Shown: piece after piece, positions 34,318-45,396 of the stretch
Layout: each line of letters starts with the position of its first letter
Position numbering within the stretch: the stretch's first letter is position 1
Origin: Rallus limicola
Taxonomy: Eukaryota; Chordata; Aves; Gruiformes; Rallidae
Direction of reading: 5' to 3'
Assembly: GCA_022605955.1 (NCBI GenBank)
Contig: JAKCOZ010000015.1
Location: forward strand, 9,057,287-9,121,286
Length of the DNA: 64,000 bases
Position numbers and translations under genes: made by a program
Notes under the pieces: model-generated
The model's input: the letters and a program-made list of their open reading frames with translations, nothing else
Database searches by the model: none
What the model was told of the DNA's origin: nothing

Positions 34318-37300
34318 ATGGCCCTGACCCGCCGTGTTCTCGTTGTCTTCCTTCTCTTCGTGGCCCTGCATGCCAGAGCTGCCTGGGCTGCTCCTTTCTC
34401 TCCAATGCAGGGAGCAGGTGAGCAGGCGGCAGGGGTGCAGGCTTTCACTGGCTGCAGGCCAGTGGGCTCTTCTCCCAGAGAGGCGCGGGTGGTGGGCTTT
34501 TGCCTCAAGGGCTTTAGTGGCTTTCCTCTGTGGTAAAAAAGCCCTGAGGGGCTGTTATGTTGGTGCACCTGCTCCCCGATAGTGTTGCACATGGCCTGGA
34601 AAGCGGGTTTGCAGAACTGCCGGGGGCCAGGCGAGAGGTCATGGGCAAGCTCAGGCTACATCTGGCTCCCACATTGTTACCTGGCCCCTTTCCAGGGGGG
34701 AGCCTGGAATTTGCCAACGCAGCAGAGGATCCCAACCTGCAATGGAAACGTTTCTCATCTGTGCTTGCTTGTAGATGAGGATGGTGGTGAGGGTGGCAAT
34801 GGTGGCTCCTTTTGTCCCAGCACGGTGCCACTGCAGGCACACAGTGAGTCTCAGCACCGTGCTGTGGAGGGGAAGGGAGAGACAAGGGCCATGCAGGAAC
34901 CTCCTCTGGGACTTGCACTCCACACCACTCTGATCGCAAGCACCCTCTAAAACTGTGTCACGGGAGCTGTTCTGGCCTGTGCTTGTTTGCAGCTCTGCCC
35001 ATGGGGGAAGGGGATCCATCTGCCTGGCTGGCTTCCTGGACCGACGCTCCGGCAGATCGCATGGGTATGTCAAGGCTTTTTCCGCCCGCCCTCTGAGAGC
35101 TGCCAGCTCAAAGCCCAAAGGGCAGCCAGGCGGGCGCCTCTGCGGCTGTGAGGATGGAGACCTGCACGCGTGTGCCCTCTCCGCACGCGATCTCCCCTCA
35201 CCGCTTCTGCCCATGTGGATTGCAATCCATGACGGAACCTCCTCTGGTGGCTCAGTTACAGATGTGCCTGTAGGAACGACTGTTCCAGCTCCTGGCCTGG
35301 ATGCTGTGCCCCAGCCCCGCTGGCATCGCAGGGGTGAGTCAGTCAGTCTCTGCCGGCCTCACTGGCTAAGCACTGGTTTTCCAGAATGTACTGGTGTGGA
35401 ACGGACCCGTATGCTTTTCTCTTCAGGTCCTCCAAGAGGGCGGTACCAACCTGAGGGAGTCAAAATGAGCCCGGAGGCCTCTCTGCGTTTAAAGAAAATG
35501 CTAGACGACCTGGAGAGGCAACACGGTGAGTGTATTTCATTCTGCCTTAGTCATGAGATGTGGCAGCTGGAGGTTTTACATACACGCTGTGGCTTGTGCC
35601 ACAGGAAAGGATTGATTGAAGCCTCGCAGCAGCCATGCTGGGTTTCAGGCCCTGAACTTGTGTTGATCACACGTGTAGCAGCGCTCACCCCGCTGGGCCA
35701 GCTGTTCTTCCTAAACCATATTGGTGTCTTGGAGAAGCCTTGCCTCCTGAGGATGCCATCTCCCTGATGGGGAACACTTCCATCTAATCCAGCTGTCCTG
35801 CTTGCTTTCTCAAGAGACGGACCGGGAGGCTGCGAGAGAGCTGTTGTCTCCAGAAAGAAGCAGCGGCTTACTGCCAGTCCCGAGGGGAGAAACAGAGGCA
35901 ATGCCAGGCGCCGGCGTGCCAGGTAGTGTCCGTCATGCACAGCCAGCCAGTGTCACCTGTCAGGATGGCTGTGTGTCAGCAGGCTCTTCCCCCCGTGCCC
36001 GCCCTTGCCCGTCATGTCAGCTGCCAAAGCCAAACAGGTTTTGGGTTTGAGGCATCTTCTGCGTGACACTCACCTCCATCTGTAGCTGCACCCCAGAGCT
36101 TGTCGTGAGCCCCAGGAGGCCCGAGAGCAGCACAAGTGGGATCCCTCCCCTGATCTGAGGTCCAGAGCAACGCCCGGACTCTCACCTGGCTTGGACAGGG
36201 GCTTTGGGGAACCTCCGGGTGGTCTTGCATCCTCCATGCCTGAGCCATGCTGAGGCTTTACATGTTGTCTCTTCTATTCGGCAGCGCGTTCCAAGTCCAG
36301 AGAAGACCACCACAGCAGAACGTATGAATTCTATCCAGTGGATTCAGGTACTGAGCAGTCCTGATGGGGTCCCAAAGTGGGAGACACCTCCCAAAACCTG
36401 GGAGCATCTGCGAGCAGTGCCCAGGCTGGAGAAAAGGCAGAAGGGGAGAGCAAGGTTCAGATGTCCCTTGAGAAGGCCTCAGACTGTGGGAGCTGGCCTA
36501 GCAGGAAGGGTGGGTTGGGGTTGGCGCTCTCTGCTGCCGGGAGCTCTTGCCCGTGTCCCTCGAAGGAGCGAGTGAGTGGTCAAGCAGCTGAGGTCTGCCA
36601 TGTGCTCTCCTCCTGGCAGCCTGTGTTTTCTTGGGTGGCACGAGCTGTCCCAAGGGCGGAAGCGTGCCTCCAGGCACAGGCATGGAGAGGAAACCGAGGA
36701 CTTCCCGGCCGTGCCCACCAAAGTCGCCACAAGCTCACCAGTGGTGCACAGGATGGACTAACATCCCAATTTGCTCCTCCAGATGCAGGCAGAGAGAGGA
36801 CAAGTGCTGACAGTCCCATAAAGGCCTCTGGTGTATTCTGCCCCGAAGAAGTGCGCTGGAAGTGTATGACTGGCACAGCGGTTGCGGTCGGTTTCCTGCT
36901 AGTTGCAGTCATGGTGGTGTGTGTGATGCGGTGGCGGAGGCGGCAAAAGAAAAAACAGTGAGTTGTGGATCTATTCTACCTCCCTCCCGGCAAAGACACG
37001 CACCCACGCTGCTTGCTTTGGTGGCTGCTCCTAGCCAGGAAGGATTCCTAGTCAGGCTGCTGCAGAGTGGCCAGTTAGTGCTGGGCTAAGAACTCTGCTG
37101 AGCTTTCTGGTGCTGTCAGATGCTTCAACCTAATTCCTGGGCGGCCAGCTCAGGAGCCTGCTCTGACTGCAGCCAGTATCAGCTCCAACTGACCCTGCCT
37201 GGACAAGAGCAGCCCCAGGAGCGGGCTCAGGAAGAGAAAGAGCAGGCCTGAGGTCGCTCTACCAACCGAGCCATGCACTAGCACCCAGTGCTGAGCACGA

Positions 37301-38016
37301 GCCCTGCTCAGAGGAATGCCGCTGCTGGGCGGTGCACAGAGGGGCAGTGTCCACCTCGGCCCAGGGGTGCCAGCAGCTCCACCCGTGGCGGTGAGCCTTG
37401 CCGGCTCTGGGCCACCGGGGAAAGGAGAGGGCCTGAGCCGCCCTCCTCTCTCCTCAGGTACGCATCCGGTGCTTCAAGAGGCGGGCACGAAATGGGCGGC
37501 CGCCACTCAGATATGGAGAGTGGCTACAGGTACAACACCCATCCCGGAGTGCCAGAGGAACGGCCGCAGTACCATCAGTACCACCAGGCACCGCAGCAGC
37601 CTGCCAAACCGGCACGTCCCGCCCACGCCAGTGTCTCCGCGCCCAACTTCACCGCGGCTTCCACAGACACCGTCGCACCGTGGACTGCAGCCTCGCTCCG
37701 GACCGCCATCTCCCCCCGGACCTCCACCTCCCCCCGGACCGCCCCCTCCAACCGGACCCCCACCTCCAACCGGACCTCCACCTCCCCCCGGACCGCCCCC
37801 TCCACCCGGACCGCCACCTCCAACCGGACTCCACCTCCCCCCGGACCGCCCCCTCCACGCGGACCGCCCCCTCCACCCGGACCGCACCTCCCCCCGGACC
37901 GCCCCCTCCACCCGGACCCCCACCTCCCCCCGGACCTCCACCTCCCTCTGGACTGCCCAACCCCGACCAGACGGCCTGCAGCATTCCATAGGTTGCAGGA
38001 GCGGAATCGCACCTAG
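34318..38016 (+). CDS. R2: second copy of the type I membrane protein gene; terminal exon disturbed by indels
   Basis: Exons 1-8 are at 34318-34417, 34775-34843, 34993-35064, 35262-35333, 35427-35525, 35815-35922, 36285-36347 and 36783-36957. All are open and almost base-identical to R1. Exon 9 (37458-38016) has four one-base indels: +C near 37,620, -C near 37,829, -C near 37,885 and +C near 37,957. Their sum is zero, so the frame leaves and re-enters and still ends at the usual N-R-T stop. Parts of the tail are read in shifted frames, replacing some GPPPPx hexamers with Thr/Ser/Arg-rich residues. A further +C lies in the acceptor tract. Compensating indels in C runs point to base-call errors, but a true variant tail cannot be excluded. 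Confidence 0.65.
37700..37949 (+). repeat. Coding 18-bp minisatellite in R2 with two 1-bp deletions
   Basis: This corresponds to the 14-copy R1 minisatellite but is 250 bp instead of 252. GGACTCCACC and GGACCGCACC each lack one C. Confidence 0.8.
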
Positions 38017-40267
38017 CACCTCTAAACAAAAGGGCACCCCCGGCTGCAGGGGCTCACTTCGATCACCATTCAGTGTGGCCGTGCCAGCAGAGAGGTCGGG
38101 GCATAGCAACAACGACCAGCTCTTTGAAATAAAGACAGAGGGAGCTGTTTCACAAGTACCTGCGTTGTACCAACCGCAAACCCTGCGAAGCACCAGCCCC
38201 TCTGCAGCCGAGGATGCTCACAGTGTCGGCAGGCAGGGGCTGGACCCTCTGGAGAAGATCGATGCAGGTGCCCACGTTAGGGGTGCTCACAGCCAGCCCC
38301 GGCAAAATGGCAACACCGCCTTGCCCAGGCGCCCGCACCCGCTTCCGGAAAGCCTGCACCGCACACACGGCCCTCGCGCCAGGCTTCCCCACAGCCTCCA
38401 GAGCCCCCGCTGTCTCCCAGCTTGCCCATGTCCTGCGGCCTGCACTGCTCCCGTGCTTGGCTTCTCCAAAGGCTCCAGGCCCCCCCGACCCCGCCTTCTC
38501 CACTGCCTCCATGGCCCCCCTTCTCATCAAAGCCTGCACAGCCTCCAAGCCTGGCTTCACCACAGCCTGCAAGGCCCTGCAGCCCTCTTCACTGCCTCTA
38601 CCAGCCATCAGGGAGCCCCAGAGAGATGGACCTGTTGCCAGCAGGCACCACAGTGGCCTGGCAAACGGGCACGGCTGCCCTCCCCATGGTCCCCACCCCT
38701 GGATTTGCCAAATCCTTCACAGCCCCCATGCTCGGCTTCTCCAAGGCCCTCGCAAAACCCCAACCCTCTGCCAACCCTCCTGCAACGGCAGGACCAGACT
38801 GGCGCATGCCAGCACCGACCAAAAGGCCCCCCTCTCCCAACCCCAAAAGCCCACTAGATCAGCCTTTGGGTACCTGCTGAAGGTGACCCCCCAAAGGGTA
38901 GGAGTCGGCCTGCGAAAAGCAGCACGAGCAATTATACGGCCAACGGAACGTCCAGTTCTGATAATCTGTCTCCAAATAAAGATGGATGGAGCTGTTCCAC
39001 CTGTGTCCACTGGGACAGAAACAGAAACTCAAATGTCACAGCAAAGGCCTTTGTCAGCTGGGGTTTATGACCAGGGTCTGAGCTTCCAGAGGTGCCGTGC
39101 CGTGCCAGTTAGCACCGCCAGCTTCTCAGCGCTGCTGGCCTGTAAAAGGCACTGCTCTTTGGCTGCTGTGTTTCTGTGCTAGGAAACGCAACACATTTCT
39201 GCAAGCAGCCTCAGCTGGGAAAGCACGTTTTGCTTTGCAGGCAGCAGTCTGAGCTGGCCTTTGGTTCTGGGTTAATTGCACCCAGAACGGAAGCCGTGAA
39301 AGCCAAAGCTGCTTGTTTCAGAGCACCGCTGTAGAAGAGCCCCCCGAGGCTGGAAAGGGCTGGCTCGGGCAGGCTGCAAACCACTGTCCCTGCGGCAGGC
39401 TGGGACACCCTGTGCCCTGCAAAGGCCTGCAGAGCCGAGCATCAGCAGAGCCAAGTAAAACTACAGAACAACCACACTACAGAACGGCATTGCACCAACG
39501 GCATTCAAACGGATCTGATGAAATGCACAGTCTTCACTCAGCCTCATGAGCTGCTGGTGGCAGCACCCAAGGAGGCCAGTAACTCTCCCGAGAGCAAGGC
39601 CTCCTGGGGCACACCGTCCATTTATTTAGCCCTGTTCCAACAAGACGCACGCAGAAGCCCAGGGCATGCGCCAGGCCCCCCTCTCCCACCCCAGGCCAGC
39701 CCTTTGTTTCTTTCATGAAGTGGCAAGGAAAGTGATTGTCAGGTCCCTGGCTCTCTGCTAACGTCTGCAGAAGCAGGCTGAGGCCGGACACCTCACGCCA
39801 AGGCAGCTGCAAGAAGGGAGAGCTCGTGCGGTCTCAAGAGGTTGGGCTGTTGCTTCTTGCAGGCCCAAAAGCCGTGGGCTGAGTTTGCTCTGGGGTGTGC
39901 CAGTTCCTCACTCCCCTTGTGACAGTGGCCGGAAAACAGGGCAGAGCTGTGGGCTCAGCCTGTGTGGGTCTGTGTCCCAGCCCTTGCACGGAGCTGCCCA
40001 GTGGGACATGCTCCCCTCCCCACCAGGGCCCCAAACTGTGTACAAGCTGCTCTCTCTGAGCACCCTGAGAGCCCTCTGCATGCAGCATTGGCACAGCCAA
40101 TGGGGTTGCAGAGGGGCTGTGAGGTCATAGAGCCCAGCCATGATGCAGCAGCCTTAGAAAACAGAATCTCAGCCCCTGGCTCTCACTTCAGTTGCAGCAC
40201 CAGCAGGAGCACCAGCAGGACCAGCAGCAGCAGCGGCAGCGGCATTATTGGACACGTGTGTGGGAAC

Positions 40268-43200
40268 ATGGCCCTGACCCGCCGTGTTCTCGTTGTCTTC
40301 CTTCTCTTCGTGGCCCTGCATGCCAGAGCTGCCTGGGCTGCTCCTTTCTCTCCAATGCAGGGAGCAGGTGAGCAGGCGGCAGGGGTGCAGGCTTTCACTG
40401 GCTGCAGGCCAGTGGGCTCTTCTCCCAGAGAGGCGCGGGTGGTGGGCTTTTGCCTCAAGGGCTTTAGTGGCTTTCCTCTGTGGTAAAAAAGCCCTGAGGG
40501 GCTGTTATGTTGGTGCACCTGCTCCCCGATAGTGTTGCACATGGCCTGGAAAGCGGGTTTGCAGAACTGCCGGGGGCCAGGCGAGAGGTCATGGGCAAGC
40601 TCAGGCTACATCTGGCTCCCACATTGTTACCTGGCCCCTTTCCAGGGGGGAGCCTGGAATTTGCCAACGCAGCAGAGGATCCCAACCTGCAATGGAAACG
40701 TTTCTCATCTGTGCTTGCTTGTAGATGAGGATGGTGGTGAGGGTGGCAATGGTGGCTCCTTTTGTCCCAGCACGGTGCCACTGCAGGCACACAGTGAGTC
40801 TCAGCACCGTGCTGTGGAGGGGAAGGGAGAGACAAGGGCCATGCAGGAACCTCCTCTGGGACTTGCACTCCACACCACTCTGATCGCAAGCACCCTCTAA
40901 AACTGTGTCACGGGAGCTGTTCTGGCCTGTGCTTGTTTGCAGCTCTGCCCATGGGGGAAGGGGATCCATCTGCCTGGCTGGCTTCCTGGACCGACGCTCC
41001 GGCAGATCGCATGGGTATGTCAAGGCTTTTTCCGCCCGCCCTCTGAGAGCTGCCAGCTCAAAGCCCAAAGGGCAGCCAGGCGGGCGCCTCTGCGGCTGTG
41101 AGGATGGAGACCTGCACGCGTGTGCCCTCTCCGCACGCGATCTCCCCTCACCGCTTCTGCCCATGTGGATTGCAATCCATGACGGAACCTCCTCTGGTGG
41201 CTCAGTTACAGATGTGCCTGTAGGAACGACTGTTCCAGCTCCTGGCCTGGATGCTGTGCCCCAGCCCCGCTGGCATCGCAGGGGTGAGTCAGTCAGTCTC
41301 TGCCGGCCTCACTGGCTAAGCACTGGTTTTCCAGAATGTACTGGTGTGGAACGGACCCGTATGCTTTTCTCTTCAGGTCCTCCAAGAGGGCGGGTACCAA
41401 CCTGAGGGAGTCAAAATGAGCCCGGAGGCCTCTCTGCGTTTAAAGAAAATGCTAGACGACCTGGAGAGGCAACACGGTGAGTGTATTTCATTCTGCCTTA
41501 GTCATGAGATGTGGCAGCTGGAGGTTTTACATACACGCTGTGGCTTGTGCCACAGGAAAGGATTGATTGAAGCCTCGCAGCAGCCATGCTGGGTTTCAGG
41601 CCCTGAACTTGTGTTGATCACACGTGTAGCAGCGCTCGCCCGCTGGGCCAGCTGTTCTTCCTAAACCATATTGGTGTCTTGGAGAAGCCTTGCCTCTTGA
41701 GGATGCCATCTCCCTGATGGGGAACACTTCCATCTAATCCAGCTGTCCTGCTTGCTTTCTCAAGAGACGGACCGGGAGGCTGCGAGAGAGCTGTTGTCTC
41801 CAGAAAGAAGCAGCGGCTTACTGCCAGTCCCGAGGGGAGAAACAGAGGCAATGCCAGGCGCCGGTGTGCCAGGTAGTGTCCGTCATGCACAGCCAGCCAG
41901 TGTCACCTGTCAGGATGGCTGTGTGTCAGCAGGCTCTTCCCCCAGGCCTGCCCTTGCCCGTCATGTCAGCTGCCAAAGCCAAACAGGTTTTGGGTTTGAG
42001 GCATCTTCTGCGTGACACGCACCTCCATCTGTAGCTGCACCCCAGAGCTTGTCGTGAGCCCCAGGAGGCCCGAGAGCAGCACAAGTGGGATCCCTCCCCT
42101 GATCTGAGGTCCAGAGCAACGCCCGGACTCTCACCTGGCTTGGACAGGGGCTTTGGGGAACCTCCGGGTGGTCTTGCATCCTCCATGCCTGAGCCATGCT
42201 GAGGCTTTACATGTTGTCTCTTCTATTCGGCAGCGCGTTCCAAGTCCAGAGAAGACCACCACAGCAGAACGTATGAATTCTTTCCAGTAGACTCAGGTAC
42301 TGAGCAGTCCTGCTGGGGTCCCAAAGTGGGAGACACCTCCCAAAACCCGGGAGCATCTGCGAGCAGTGCCCAGGCTGGAGAAAAGGCAGAAGGGGAGAGC
42401 AAGGTTCAGGTGTCCCTTGAGAAGGCCTCAGACTGTGGGAGCTGGCCTGGCAGGGAGGGTGGGTTGGGGTTGGCGCTCTCTGCTGCCGGGATGGCTCTTG
42501 CCCGTGTCCCTCGAAGGAGCGAGTGAGTGGTCAAGCAGCTGAGGTCTGCCATGTGCTCTCCTCCTGGCAGCCTGTGTTTTCTTGGGTGGCACGAGCTGTC
42601 CCAAGGGCGGAAGCGTGCCTCCAGGCACAGGCATGGAGAGGAAACCGAGAACTTCCCGGCTGTGCCCACAGAAGACGCCACAAGCTCACCAGTGGTGCAC
42701 AGGATGGACTAACATCCCAATTTGCTCCTCCAGATGCAGGCAGAGAGAGGACAAGTGCTGACAGTCCCATAAAGGCCTCTGGTGTATTCTGCCCCGAAGA
42801 AGTGCGCTGGAAGTGTATGACTGGCACAGCGGTTGCGGTCGGTTTCCTGCTAGTTGCAGTCATGGTGGTGTGTGTGATGCGGTGGCGGAGGCGGCAAAAG
42901 AAAAAACAGTGAGTTGTGGATCTATTCTACCTCCCTCCCGGCAAAGACACGCACCCACTCTGCTTGCTTTGGTGTCTGCTCCTAGCCAGGAAGGATTCCT
43001 AGTCAGGCTGCTGCAGAGTGGCCAGTTAGTGCTGGGCTAAGAACTCTGCTGAGCTTTCTGGTGCTGTCAGATGCTTCAACCTAATTCCTGGGCGGCCAGC
43101 TCAGGAGCCTGCTCTGACTGCAGCCAGTATCAGCTCCAACTGACCCTGCCTGGACAAGAGCAGCCCCAGGAGCGGGCTCAGGAAGAGAAAGAGCAGGCCT

Positions 43201-43930
43201 GAGGTCGCTCTACCAACCGAGCCATGCACTAGCACCCAGTGCTGAGCACGAGCCCTGCTCAGAGGAATGCCGCTGCTGGGTGGTGCAGTGAGGGGCAGTG
43301 TCCACCTCGGCCCAGGGGTGCCAGCAGCTCCACCCGTGGCGGTGAGCCTTGCCGGCTCTGGGCCACCGGGGAAAGGAGAGGGCCTGAGCCGCCTCCTCTC
43401 TCCTCAGGTACGCATCCGGTGCTTCAAGAGGCGGGCACGAAATGGGCGGCCGCCCCTCAGATAGGGAGAGTGGCTACAGGTACAACACCCATCCCGGAGT
43501 GCCAGAGGAACGGCCGCAGTACCATCAGTACCACCAGGCACCGCAGCAGCCTGCCAAACCGGCACGTCCGCCCACGCCAGTGTCTCCGCGCCCAATTTCA
43601 CCGCGGCTTCCACAGACACCGTCGCACCGTGGACTGCAGCCTCGCTCCGGACCGCCATCTCCCCCCGGACCTCCACCTCCCCCCGGACCGCCACCTCCAA
43701 CCGGACCCCCACCTCCCCCCGGACCGCCACCTCCCCCCGGACCGCCACCTCCAACCGGACCCCCACCTCCCCCCGGACCGCCACCTCCCCCCGGACCGCC
43801 ACCTCCCCCCGGACCTCCACCTCCCCCCGGACCGCCCCCTCCACCCGGACCCCCACCTCCCTCTGGACTGCCACCCCCGACCAGACGGCCTGCAGCATTC
43901 CATAGGTTGCAGGAGCGGAATCGCACCTAG
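40268..43930 (+). CDS. R3: third copy of the type I membrane protein gene; one-base insertion in exon 5
   Basis: Exons: 40268-40367, 40725-40793, 40943-41014, 41212-41283, 41377-41476, 41765-41872, 42234-42296, 42734-42908, 43408-43930. Exon 5 is 100 nt instead of 99 because GGGCGGGTACC has one G more than R1, R2 and R4. As written this breaks the frame for the rest of the ectodomain. All other exons are open and in phase: exon 7 has Tyr to Phe (Y-E-F-F-P-V-D-S) and exon 9 has twelve GPPPPx hexamers and ends N-R-T. Skipping exon 5 would restore the frame, because its neighbours are all phase 1. Otherwise the insertion is a base error or makes R3 a recent pseudogene. Confidence 0.65.
43649..43864 (+). 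repeat. Coding 18-bp minisatellite, 12 copies (R3 tail)
   Basis: Twelve in-frame 18-bp units (216 bp) encode GPPSPP, then GPPPPP/GPPPPT units, ending GPPPPS. It is two units shorter than R1, and the frame is kept. Confidence 0.9.
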
Positions 43931-45396
43931 CACCTCTAAACAAAAGGGCACCCCCGGCTGCAGGGGCTCACTTGGATCACCATTCAGTGTGGCCGTGCCA
44001 GCAGAGAGGTCGGGGCATAGCAACAACCACCAGCTCTTTGAAATAAAGACAGAGGGAGCTGTTTCACAAGTACCTGCCTTGTACCAACAGCAAACCCTGC
44101 GAAGCACCAGCCCCTCTGCAGCCGAGGATGCTCACAGTGTCGGCAGGCAGGGGCTGGACCCTCTGGAGAAGATCGATGCAGGTGCCACGTTAGGGGTGCT
44201 CACAGCCAGCCCGGCAAAATGGCAACACCGCCTTGCCCAGGCGCCCGCACCCGGCTTCTGGAAAGCCTGCACCGCACACACGGCCCTCGCGCCAGGCTTC
44301 CCCACAGCCTCCAGAGCCCCCGCTGTCTCCCAGCTTGCCCATGTCCTGCGGCCTGCACTGCTCCCGTGCTTGGCTTCTCCAAAGGCTCCAGGCCCCCCGA
44401 CCCCGCTTCTCCACTGCCTCCATGGCCCCCCTTCTCATCAAAGCCTGCACAGCCTCCAAGCCTGGCTTCACCACAGCCTGCAAGGCCCTGCGGCCCTCTT
44501 CACTGCCTCTACCAGCCATCAGGGAGCCCCAGAGAGATGGACCTGTTGCCAGCAGGCACCACAGTGGCCTGGCAAACGGGCACGGCTGCCCTCCCCATGG
44601 TCCCCACCCCTGGATTTGCCAAATCCTTCACAGCCCCCATGCTCGGCTTCTCCAAGGCCCTCGCAAAACCCCAGCCCTCTGCCAACCCTCCTGCAACGGC
44701 AGGACCAGACTGGCGCATGCCAGCACCGACCAAAAGGCCCCCCTCTCCCAACCCCAAAAGCCCACTAGATCAGCCTTTGGGTACCTGCTGAAGGTGACCC
44801 CCAAAGGGTAGGAGTCGGCCTGCGAAAAGCAGCACGAGCAATTATACGGCCAACGGAACGTCCAGTTCTGATAATCTGTCTCCAAATAAAGATGGATGGA
44901 GCTGTTCCACCTGTGTCCACTGGGACAGAAACAGAAACTCAAATGTCACAGCAAAGGCCTTTGTCAGCTGGGGTTTATGACCAGGGTCTGAGCTTCCAGA
45001 GGTGCCGTGCCGTGCCAGTTAGCACCGCCAGCTTCTCAGCGCTGCTGGCCTGTAAGAGGGACTGCTCTTTGGCTGCTGTGTTTCTGTGCTAGGAAACGCA
45101 ACACATTTCTGCAAGCAGCCTCAGCTGGGAAAGCACGTTTTGCTTTGCAGGCAGCAGTCTGAGCTGGCCTTTGGTTCTGGGTTAATTGCACCCAGAACGG
45201 AAGGCCGTGAAAGCCAAAGCTGCTTGTTTCAGAGCACCGCTGTAGAAGAGCCCCCCGAGGCTGGAAAGGGCTGGCTCGGGCAGGCTGCAACCACTGTCCC
45301 TGCGGCAGGCTGGGACACCCTGTGCCTGCAAAGGCCTGCAGAGCCGAGCATCAGCAGAGCCAAGTAAAACTACAGAACAACCACACTACAGAACGG

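Larger units (their letters stand above)
33535..39487 (+). repeat. Gene-containing direct repeat R2 (~5.95 kb)
   Basis: This is the second direct repeat, almost identical to R1 up to about 37.4 kb. From 37,441 to the end it carries many single-base insertions and deletions, mostly in C runs, absent from the other copies. Confidence 0.93.
39488..45396 (+). repeat. Gene-containing direct repeat R3 (~5.91 kb)
   Basis: This is the third direct repeat. It differs from R1/R2 by a short deletion near 39,886 in the 5' flank (GAGTTTGCTCTGGG against GAGTTTCCCTGTTGCTCTGGG), by twelve rather than fourteen hexamers, and by scattered substitutions. Its first few hundred bases share the one-base indel cluster of R2. 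Confidence 0.93.
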
